Positions 1 through 5,069 of a stretch of 8,497 bases of DNA are shown here, piece by piece. The DNA is from Bacteroidales bacterium (lineage in GTDB: Bacteria > Bacteroidota > Bacteroidia > Bacteroidales > Muribaculaceae), in the NCBI GenBank assembly GCA_014800065.1, contig JAAVGX010000076.1, positions 1-8,497 on the forward strand. The letters are read 5' to 3'. The translations under genes were made by a program, and so were the position numbers. The notes under the pieces are model-generated. The model had not been told where the DNA came from. It saw only the letters and a list, made by a program, of their open reading frames with translations, and searched no databases. Numbering within the stretch: position 1 is the stretch's first letter; each line of letters starts with the position of its first letter.

Positions 1-20
1 GCAACACCGCGCAAGCGGTA

Positions 21-61
21 CTTTGTCTTTGGCACCGAGCTTCAGCTCGGACTATACAAAG
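21..61. repeat. Two-tier hairpin element
   Basis: An outer inverted pair CTTTGT (21-26) / ACAAAG (56-61) encloses an inner hairpin CCGAGC-TTCA-GCTCGG (35-50). Read on the opposite strand, the element around 322-346 has a similar plan: CTTTGG, then a hairpin, then an ACTACAA-type flank. The two may be divergent copies of one element in opposite orientations. Confidence 0.4.
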
Positions 62-255
62 AGAGTAAATCCGGATAGCGCCTGTCTAAGCTCCCGAGCA
101 GAGGCTCAGGGGAACACTGCGGCAAAGAGAACATTGACATTTTGGAAAAACCACCCTCCTTTAAAAGCCGGCAGCAAAACCACCGCAAGCCACAAAAGCC
201 CGGAGGTCTCGGAAAGGTTGTACAACCCCCTAAAAACCGGCAAAGAAAAATGTAC

Positions 256-280
256 GGACGCACGTTCGGTGCGTCCTTTT
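256..280 (+). terminator. Probable intrinsic terminator (possibly bidirectional)
   Basis: A perfect 8-bp GC-rich stem, GGACGCAC (256-263) with GTGCGTCC (269-276), closes a 5-nt loop and is followed directly by TTTT. On the minus strand the same hairpin is followed, after five bases, by a run of five T. It could therefore also end transcription of the leftward zeta-like pair. No plus-strand gene upstream of it is visible in the window, so its natural client on that strand is unknown. Confidence 0.5.
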
Positions 281-321
281 GATACGCTAACGTAACTCGC
301 TAAAAACCAGCAAATTGTAGT

Positions 322-340
322 GACATCGCTCCGCGATGTC
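322..340. repeat. 8-bp hairpin, variable-stem element
   Basis: GACATCGC (322-329) pairs with GCGATGTC (333-340) across a 3-nt loop. There is no strong T tract on either side, so it is not a clean terminator. Read on the minus strand, it and the 256-276 hairpin are both followed by a TACA/T-rich flank and then TTTGCYGGTTTTTAG. The flanks are shared while the stem sequences differ. Confidence 0.5.
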
Positions 341-372
341 TCCAAAGCAAAACCACCACCGCGCAAGCGTTG

Positions 373-585
373 CTAAATACTATTTAGGTTCCCGTTTTCG
401 GATTTTTTCTTTGCCTCGTACTCTGCGAGTGCTTGAACAGCTGGGACAACACGCGGTTGGCCGTTTTCGTCGGCGAAGACCATATCTTGCCCCAAAGCGG
501 CTTTCCTGCGCAATAGGTTCTCAAAGGATTTTTTGAGCCCCGCGCAAATCTTTTCTGCTAACTCTTCTTTTTCCTCTTCAGACAT
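373..585 (-). CDS. Small acidic protein paired with zeta-like kinase, putative antitoxin
   Basis: This 70-residue protein has no family I can name with certainty. Residues 2-30 are strongly charged (SEEEKEELAEK, then KKSFENLLRRKAA) and should form an amphipathic helix. Residues 32-52 (GQDMVFADENGQPRVVPAV core) look like a small beta-hairpin segment, and the tail is lysine-rich and polar. No signal peptide or membrane segment is seen. The start codon lies inside the 3' end of the zeta-like gene, a 28-nt overlap in another frame that implies co-transcription and probably translational coupling. An antitoxin or accessory-partner role is inferred only from this linkage and size. The last codons and the stop lie in a perfect inverted repeat (CTAAATA-C-TATTTAG, 373-387). 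No Shine-Dalgarno is visible. Confidence 0.65.
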   Translation of the reverse strand: MSEEEKEELAEKICAGLKKSFENLLRRKAALGQDMVFADENGQPRVVPAVQALAEYEAKKKSENGNLNSI

Positions 586-1130
586 GACGCTTTTATTTTT
601 GTGAATAATGTGCTGTTTATTTTCGTATTATTTTTCGCAATTAAGATGGTGTCATCCACATTGTCGAAAAACATCCAGCTATCTACTATTGGTGCAAAAA
701 TAGTGAAAAAGTTTTCCAATCCTGACCAATAACGGCGAATGATAGTTTCAGTAGGTATATTATGACCTCCTTCACTAACACGTTTCGCTACTCTTCTTAT
801 GGCCATTTCAGGAGAGGATAGCCAAAAGAACAATAAAATTACTTGGTAGTCGGCGCAGTGAGCTCTTTTGATTAGGGAAGTATAGCTACGCGTGGCAAGG
901 GTTGTTTCTATTGCGAATGTTTTGTGCTCGAGTAGCAATTCGTCAATGCGTTTGAGCATCAATTTCCCGGCGGCTATGGCAACTGATTCGGGGTTAAAGG
1001 GTGATAGTCCTCGTGCTATTTCATCTGCATTGACAAACTCTTTACAATCTAATAAATCCGGAAGAACCGAAAATGAAGCCGTTGTTTTTCCGGCTCCGTT
1101 GCATCCGGCTATGATGTAGAGTTTGGGCAT
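558..1130 (-). CDS. Zeta-toxin-like P-loop kinase / predicted ATPase
   Basis: This 190-residue cytoplasmic P-loop protein resembles the short zeta-toxin branch annotated as predicted ABC-type ATPase (COG4185-like). Visible motifs in order: Walker A GCNGAGKTT at residues 9-17; NADE at 34-37, with Asp36 where zeta kinases keep a substrate-binding Asp; IETTL at 74-78, matching the ETT of classical zeta toxins; an Arg-rich lid with RRVAKRV at 112-118; GGHNIP at 121-126; and IRRYWSGLEN at 131-140. Classical zeta/PezT toxins are longer and phosphorylate UDP-GlcNAc; that activity is not established for this short branch, so the substrate is unknown. The 3' end overlaps a 70-residue partner gene by 28 nt. 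The start at 1130 gives a proper beta strand just before the P-loop. The gene is visibly AT-richer than korA. It could instead be a non-toxic nucleotide or sugar kinase. Confidence 0.85.
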   Translation of the reverse strand: MPKLYIIAGCNGAGKTTASFSVLPDLLDCKEFVNADEIARGLSPFNPESVAIAAGKLMLKRIDELLLEHKTFAIETTLATRSYTSLIKRAHCADYQVILLFFWLSSPEMAIRRVAKRVSEGGHNIPTETIIRRYWSGLENFFTIFAPIVDSWMFFDNVDDTILIAKNNTKINSTLFTKIKASCLKRKKKS

Positions 1131-1183
1131 AATAGGTTGATTGTGGATTTTGTTATGCGTAACTTTGAGGATATCTACTGATG

Positions 1184-1191
1184 CAAAGATA
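1184..1191 (-). promoter_or_regulatory. Promoter -7 box for the zeta-like pair
   Basis: On the minus strand TATCTTTG is an exact match to the Bacteroidetes -7 consensus TAnnTTTG. It lies 53 bp upstream of the zeta-like start, which predicts a leader of about 45 nt. No clear TTTG -33 box sits 19-21 nt upstream; the nearest is a weak TTTC, so the promoter may be modest or activator-dependent. Confidence 0.55.
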
Positions 1192-1227
1192 CATAATTTT
1201 TCTGAATCAGTGAGAGAAATATAAAAA

Positions 1228-1264
1228 TTTTGTGATAATTAATTTTGTGGTATGAGCTTTTGTG
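1228..1264 (+). repeat. Three TTTTGTG direct repeats, 15-bp period
   Basis: TTTTGTG begins at 1228, 1243 and 1258, exactly 15 bp apart. The second copy contains the proposed -33 box of the korA promoter, and the third lies between the -33 and -7 boxes. The position suits a regulator-binding array, but an AT-rich promoter containing TTTG could produce this by chance or duplication. Confidence 0.5.
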
Positions 1265-1274
1265 AGTAACTTTG
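1244..1274 (+). promoter_or_regulatory. Promoter of korAB operon
   Basis: TTTG (1244-1247) is separated by 19 nt from TAACTTTG (1267-1274), an excellent fit to the Bacteroidetes sigma-ABfr pattern TTTG-N19-TAnnTTTG. Transcription would start near 1280 and give a leader of about 100 nt before korA. A second TAACTTTG at 1160-1167 lacks a well-placed -33 element and seems less likely. Confidence 0.7.
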
Positions 1275-1307
1275 CAAGGCGTCAAACTAACGCACACAAT
1301 TATTTAA

Positions 1308-1363
1308 CTTTCGAAAGATAACAATTTACTGTCAAACTTTAGGTTGAGTCTTCGATACCTAAA
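1308..1363 (+). promoter_or_regulatory. korA 5' leader with palindrome and hairpin
   Basis: The predicted leader contains the perfect palindrome CTTTCGAAAG (1308-1317). It also has a 7-bp stem, TTTAGGT (1338-1344) with ACCTAAA (1357-1363), around a 12-nt loop. No T tract follows, so it is not a terminator. I do not recognise any riboswitch class here. The structures may affect mRNA stability or translation, or be fortuitous. Confidence 0.35.
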
Positions 1364-1384
1364 CTAATTACCTAATAATCAATC

Positions 1385-3232
1385 ATGTTGGAGAAAACCA
1401 ATGTAAAAACCCTTGACAAGGTTGTTGTTCGCTTTTCTGGCGATTCCGGCGACGGAATGCAGTTGGCCGGCAACATTTTCACCAATGTATCGGCGGGCCT
1501 CGGTAACCAGGTGTCCACTTTCCCCGACTACCCCGCGGAAATTCGTGCACCCCAGGGATCTCTCAGCGGTGTGTCCGGTTTCCAGGTCAGCGTCGGAACC
1601 GGTGTTCACACTCCCGGCGACCTTTGCGACGTACTCGTGGCTATGAACGCCGCCGCGCTTAAGACCAACCATAAGTTCCTCAAACCCGGTGGGGTGATGA
1701 TCGTGGATATTGATTCATTCCGCGAATCAGACCTCAAAAAGGCCCAGTATGCAACTGATAAGCCTTTCGAAGAACTGCCTCTCAACGGACAAGTGGTAGA
1801 AGTACCCATCACTCAGTTGACTAAAGCTGCACTCGAAGGCAGTGGCATGGATGCAAAAAGCGTTCTCAAATGCCGAAATATTTTCGCCCTCGGACTCGTA
1901 TGCTGGTTGTTCGACCGTCCACTCGAAGCTGCTCTGGCACACCTCAAAACCAAATTCGCCAAAAAGCCCGCTGTATATGAGGCCAATGCCAAGGTTCTTC
2001 AGGCTGGCTTTGACTACGGTCACAATATCCACGCTTCTGTAAGCACTTACAAAATCGAAACAGAAGATCCCCGTCCCGGCATCTACACCGATATCAACGG
2101 TAACACCGCCACGGCTTGGGGCCTTATAATGGCATCCGAAAAGTGCGGTCGTCCCCTCTTCCTCGGTTCATACCCCATCACTCCCGCAACCGACATCCTC
2201 CACGAACTTGCCAAGCGCAAGGACCTCGGAGTAAAGGCTTGCCAGATGGAAGACGAAATTGCCGGAGTTTGCTCTGCTATCGGAGCTTCTTTTGCCGGTA
2301 ACCTCGCCGTAACCTCCACCTCAGGTCCCGGTCTCGCGCTCAAGAGCGAAGGCATCGGTCTGGCTGTGATTGCAGAACTCCCGCTGGTGGTTATCGACGT
2401 GCAGCGCGGTGGCCCCTCAACCGGTCTGCCAACCAAAACCGAACAGACCGACCTCATGCAAGCTCTTTACGGACGTAACGGTGAATCGCCCCTCGCTGTG
2501 GTAGCTCCCGCTACACCTACCGACTGCTTCACAATGGCTTTCGAAGCTTGCCGTATCGCGGTAGAACACAGCACTCCCGTAATCATGCTCAGCGACGCTT
2601 TCATCGGAAACGGATCATCCGCTTGGCGTGTACCCGAAGCTGACGAATTCCCCGCTATCAAAACTCCCGATGTGCCTGCGGAACTCCTCCAAAACGGCAC
2701 TTGGAAACCATATCTCCGTCGCGAAAACCTCGGCCGCTACTGGCCCGTCGGAGGTACTGAAGGAGCTACACACCGCCTCGGTGGTCTTGAAAAAGACGCA
2801 AACACCGGCGCTATTTCCACCGACGGCGCTAACCACGAAAAGATGGTCGAACTCCGTCGCGAAAAAATTGCTCGTATCGCCAACGATATCCCCGAACTCG
2901 GCGTGATGGGAAATCCCGATGCCGACACTATTCTCGTGGGTTGGGGTGGTACTTACGGACACCTCCGCACTGCCGCCGAAGAACTCAATGCCGAAGGACA
3001 CAAAATCGCTTTTGCTCATTTCCGCTACATTAACCCCATGCCCGCAAATGCCGGCGACGTACTTCGCCGATACAAAAAGGTTATCGTTGCAGAACTGAAC
3101 ACCGGTATGTTTGCCGACTGGCTCCAGTGCCACTTCACCGACCTCAACATCAAGCGTATCAACAAAGTGCAGGGCCAGCCCTTCGCAGTTAGCGAAGTGA
3201 AGGAACGCACCCTCAAATTAATGGAGGAATAA
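1385..3232 (+). CDS. korA: 2-oxoacid:ferredoxin oxidoreductase, alpha subunit (gamma-alpha fusion), probably 2-oxoglutarate
   Basis: This is the large subunit of the cytoplasmic, CoA-dependent enzyme that oxidatively decarboxylates a 2-oxoacid (most likely 2-oxoglutarate to succinyl-CoA) and reduces ferredoxin; the reaction can run reductively. The 615 residues are a natural fusion. Residues about 12-200 are the gamma domain (VVRFSGDSGDGMQLAG at 14-29, FPDYPAEIRAPQG at 46-58). Residues about 235-420 are the alpha pyrimidine-binding domain, with YPITP at 263-267 (the motif tied to 2-oxoacid specificity in the archaeal enzyme), TSGPG at 312-316 and VQRGGPSTGLPTKTEQ at 339-354. Residues about 510-615 are the C-terminal transketolase-like domain. 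Length is normal for the fusion. korB starts 3 nt after the stop. It is expressed from the promoter at 1244-1274. The exact substrate is by family, since related enzymes accept pyruvate or other 2-oxoacids. Confidence 0.95.
   Translation: MLEKTNVKTLDKVVVRFSGDSGDGMQLAGNIFTNVSAGLGNQVSTFPDYPAEIRAPQGSLSGVSGFQVSVGTGVHTPGDLCDVLVAMNAAALKTNHKFLKPGGVMIVDIDSFRESDLKKAQYATDKPFEELPLNGQVVEVPITQLTKAALEGSGMDAKSVLKCRNIFALGLVCWLFDRPLEAALAHLKTKFAKKPAVYEANAKVLQAGFDYGHNIHASVSTYKIETEDPRPGIYTDINGNTATAWGLIMASEKCGRPLFLGSYPITPATDILHELAKRKDLGVKACQMEDEIAGVCSAIGASFAGNLAVTSTSGPGLALKSEGIGLAVIAELPLVVIDVQRGGPSTGLPTKTEQTDLMQALYGRNGESPLAVVAPATPTDCFTMAFEACRIAVEHSTPVIMLSDAFIGNGSSAWRVPEADEFPAIKTPDVPAELLQNGTWKPYLRRENLGRYWPVGGTEGATHRLGGLEKDANTGAISTDGANHEKMVELRREKIARIANDIPELGVMGNPDADTILVGWGGTYGHLRTAAEELNAEGHKIAFAHFRYINPMPANAGDVLRRYKKVIVAELNTGMFADWLQCHFTDLNIKRINKVQGQPFAVSEVKERTLKLMEE
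3223..3227 (+). promoter_or_regulatory. Shine-Dalgarno of korB
   Basis: GGAGG sits inside the last codons of korA, 8 nt before the korB ATG. Strong Shine-Dalgarno sequences are uncommon in Bacteroidetes and the other starts here lack one. This supports the 3236 start and tight coupling of korA and korB translation. Confidence 0.6.
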
Positions 3233-3235
3233 AAA

Positions 3236-4255
3236 ATGGAAGAACAGAATCCCCAATATATGCCCGCCGACTTCAAGAGCGAGCAGGCCGTGCGTTGGTG
3301 CCCCGGCTGTGGCGACCATGCAATCCTCAACACTCTCCACAAAGCCATGGCAACCCTGGGAATACCTCCCTACAAAACCGCTGTAATATCCGGTATCGGT
3401 TGCTCTTCGCGTCTGCCTTACTACATGAACACCTACGGGTTCCACACAATCCACGGACGCGCTGCCGCTATCGCTACAGGCTACAAGGTGGCTAATCCCG
3501 AAATGACTGTATGGCAGATTTCCGGCGATGGCGACGGTCTCGCTATCGGTGGTAACCACTTCATCCACGCCGTACGCCGTAACGTGAACATAAACATTGT
3601 CCTGTTCAACAACAAAATCTACGGCCTCACTAAGGGACAGTACTCTCCGACAAGCGACCGCGGTTTCGTTTCAAAATCAAGCCCTTACGGCACTACCGAA
3701 GACCCATTCATCCCCGCCGAACTCGTATTCGGAGCCCGTGGCAACTTCTTCGCTCGCTCAATTGATGTCGAACTCGCAACTTCTCAGGAAGTGATGGTGG
3801 CTGCGGCCAAACATCAGGGCACATCTGTTGTCGAAATCCTCCAGAACTGCGTAATCTTCAACAACGGTATCCACAACGCCATCACCGACCGCGAAGTTCG
3901 CGCCGACAAGACTATCCACCTCCGCCAGGGCGAAAAAATGCTCTTCGGCAAGAACATGGATAAGGGTCTGGTTCAGGACGGATTCCTCCTCAAGGCCGTT
4001 ACAGTTGGCCAAGACGGCTACACCATTGATGACGTCCTGGTTCACGACGCTCACACTCCCTCAAACTTCCTGCACCAGCAGCTGGCAATGATGGACGGCA
4101 AGGAACTCCCTCTGGCCGTGGGCGTTATCCGCGATGTGGAAGCTCCCGTTTACGATCAGGCTGTCTCCGAACAGGTCGAAACTGTCCGCGCAAAAAAGGC
4201 TTTCAAGTCCCTGCGCGATATGATTCTGGCCGGAAACACCTGGGAAGTTAAGTAG
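3236..4255 (+). CDS. korB: 2-oxoacid:ferredoxin oxidoreductase, beta (TPP) subunit
   Basis: This 339-residue catalytic partner of KorA binds thiamine diphosphate and the single [4Fe-4S] cluster of the two-subunit enzyme. The TPP motif is clear: GDGDGLAIGGN at 98-108 leading to FNN at 124-126, with KIYGLTKGQYSPTS following at 127-140. Cys22 and Cys25 (WCPGCG), Cys56 (GIGCSSR) and Cys205 (LQNCVIFNN) have nearly the same spacing as the four cluster ligands of the Sulfolobus OFOR beta subunit, so the cluster should be present. Length is typical for the bacterial KorB form with a C-terminal extension. No separate ferredoxin-like delta subunit is encoded next to it, as usual for this type. It is co-transcribed with korA and is followed by a strong hairpin. 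Confidence 0.95.
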   Translation: MEEQNPQYMPADFKSEQAVRWCPGCGDHAILNTLHKAMATLGIPPYKTAVISGIGCSSRLPYYMNTYGFHTIHGRAAAIATGYKVANPEMTVWQISGDGDGLAIGGNHFIHAVRRNVNINIVLFNNKIYGLTKGQYSPTSDRGFVSKSSPYGTTEDPFIPAELVFGARGNFFARSIDVELATSQEVMVAAAKHQGTSVVEILQNCVIFNNGIHNAITDREVRADKTIHLRQGEKMLFGKNMDKGLVQDGFLLKAVTVGQDGYTIDDVLVHDAHTPSNFLHQQLAMMDGKELPLAVGVIRDVEAPVYDQAVSEQVETVRAKKAFKSLRDMILAGNTWEVK

Positions 4256-4269
4256 CATAAGTTTATAAT

Positions 4270-4299
4270 CAGAGTACTCGGACGCCTCCGGGTACTCTG
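4270..4299. other. 13-bp intercistronic hairpin after korB
   Basis: Bases 4270-4282 pair with 4287-4299 over 13 positions with one G-T wobble, closing a CGCC tetraloop. It lies between korB and the division gene. Neither strand has a following T run, so it is not a standard intrinsic terminator. It may be an mRNA-stabilising structure that keeps korAB transcript levels above those of downstream genes, or an interspersed palindrome. Confidence 0.6.
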
Positions 4300-4314
4300 G
4301 AAATCCAAACCCGA

Positions 4315-4608
4315 ATGCTCAACTGGCTTAAACGTTATTTTTCTCCAATCACCATAGGTGGCATAGTCATTATTGGCTATGTCATCTTTTCTGGTGATAC
4401 CAGTATCGGTCGCAGCATCGAGCATGAAAGAACTATCGACAGCCTAACACACGTGCTGGAAGCCAATCGCGACACCATGCTTTACTATAAATCCCTCAAC
4501 CAACGCCTGCAGTCCGACCCCTCACTCATGGAGCAGGTGGTGCGTGAGCAGTACGGCATGAAAAAAACAAATGAGGATGTGTTCACCTTTGAAGAATCAA
4601 CCAAATGA
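4315..4608 (+). CDS. DivIC/FtsB-like septum formation initiator
   Basis: This 97-residue single-pass protein has the layout of the FtsB/DivIC family: a short basic cytoplasmic N-terminus (LKRYF), one membrane helix at about residues 11-27, a periplasmic coiled coil at about 36-67 (HERTIDSLTHVLEANRD), and a C-terminal segment LMEQVVREQYGMKKTNEDVF (76-95). That last segment matches the family's conserved end, where an E..AREKY/YGM-type motif precedes a short tail. In known systems such proteins bridge FtsL and FtsQ in the divisome to control septal wall synthesis. The stop overlaps the next start by 4 nt (ATGA). No promoter of its own is clear, apart from a weak TAAGTTTA at 4258-4265, so read-through from korB is plausible. 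Confidence 0.8.
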   Translation: MLNWLKRYFSPITIGGIVIIGYVIFSGDTSIGRSIEHERTIDSLTHVLEANRDTMLYYKSLNQRLQSDPSLMEQVVREQYGMKKTNEDVFTFEESTK

Positions 4609-4988
4609 AAAAGAGTCAAGGTCTTTACAATTTCATGAACAATGTATTGGCTGAGATTGGCCTGATACTTGTCTTTATCGCTACCGGTGCGCCGTTCTTC
4701 CTGGCGGACATCCGGTGGGCTATGGAAGCATACCCCTATGTCTACGCCGCCGGTGCTTTGTGCTGCCTGGTGGCTCGTTGCTTCGTGCCCTACCGCGGTT
4801 CGGACCTCCGCCTCAAACGGTGGTACAGAATTCAGCTTTGGAGCGCTATCATTTTCTGCGCTGGCGCGGTGTTCCTCTTCTGGCCCGACCAAACCGGGCG
4901 AGACTGGATTGCTTTCACTCTCGCTGGTGCTGTCCTCCAATTCATCGCCTCAGTGATGATTATTAAATACAGGAACAATCTCAAATGA
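4605..4988 (+). CDS. Four-helix membrane protein of unknown function
   Basis: I do not recognise the family. The 127-residue protein is very hydrophobic, with four probable membrane helices at about residues 13-33, 44-60, 76-93 and 100-120. A positively charged loop lies between helices two and three (RGSDLRLKRWYR, about 64-75), and the C-terminal end is basic (KYRNNLK). By the positive-inside rule, loop 64-75 and both ends would face the cytoplasm. No catalytic motif stands out. The start codon overlaps the stop of the DivIC-like gene (ATGA), implying translational coupling and perhaps a joint role in the envelope or divisome; that role is inference. Its codon use resembles the neighbouring core genes. 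Confidence 0.75.
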   Translation: MKKSQGLYNFMNNVLAEIGLILVFIATGAPFFLADIRWAMEAYPYVYAAGALCCLVARCFVPYRGSDLRLKRWYRIQLWSAIIFCAGAVFLFWPDQTGRDWIAFTLAGAVLQFIASVMIIKYRNNLK

Positions 4989-4990
4989 TA

Positions 4991-5056
4991 GTCAAATTGT
5001 CATAATGTCAAATTGGCAATTTGTTAAAATGACCAGAATGTTAAATTCCCACAAAT
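4991..5056. repeat. Four degenerate ~16-bp tandem units before mutS
   Basis: Units begin with GTYAAA at 4991, 5007, 5023 and 5040, giving spacings of 16, 16 and 17 bp. The first two share GTCAAATTG exactly, the third reads GTTAAAATG and the fourth GTTAAATTC. The second unit also forms a 15-bp palindrome, CAAATTG-G-CAATTTG (5009-5023). Together they occupy most of the 81-bp gap before mutS. They could be a regulator-binding array or a slippage relic. No good TAnnTTTG promoter box is seen in this gap. Confidence 0.5.
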
Positions 5057-5069
5057 AAATCCCTTAAAG

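Larger units (their letters stand above)
1..372. repeat. Non-coding patch of hairpins and repeated phrases
   Basis: I see no convincing gene here. The stretch is dense in short inverted repeats: ACCGC-GCAA-GCGGT (6-19), CCGAGC-TTCA-GCTCGG (35-50), a bulged 7-bp stem (93-111), the palindrome GGTTGTACAACC (216-227), an 8-bp stem (256-276) and another 8-bp stem (322-340). Repeated phrases tie it together. TAAAAACCGGCAAA (231-244) recurs 70 bp later as TAAAAACCAGCAAA (301-314), and a looser copy starts near 162. AGCAAAACCACC occurs at 173-184 and 346-357. CACCGCGCAAGCG occurs at 5-17 and 357-369. This resembles a cluster of dispersed palindromic intergenic elements, possibly transcribed. The family is not one I can name, and dispersal elsewhere in the genome is inference. 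Confidence 0.6.

Noticed and set aside
1..78. Possible 3' tail of a gene entering from the left (frame 1 open to TAG at 76)
   Set aside because: Only 25 codons are visible, and they overlap two hairpins of the repeat patch. Nothing in the translation is recognisable.
23..295. 90-codon plus-strand frame and overlapping minus-strand frames in the left patch
   Set aside because: The frames run straight through hairpins and repeat phrases, and their translations look like non-coding sequence. No promoter or start context supports them.
161..372. CRISPR array
   Set aside because: The ~70-bp recurrence involves only about 14 bp of imperfect identity in two or three copies. The intervening segments contain palindromes, not unique spacers, and no cas genes are present.
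1160..1167. Second TAACTTTG as an alternative korA promoter
   Set aside because: No TTTG lies about 19 nt upstream, and it would give a leader of more than 200 nt. The 1244-1274 promoter fits much better.
2615..3133. 172-codon minus-strand frame within korA
   Set aside because: It is a shadow of the KorA C-terminal domain, with no family resemblance.
4270..4299. Intrinsic terminator after korB
   Set aside because: The stem is strong, but neither strand carries a T run after it, so I list it as a hairpin of unknown role.
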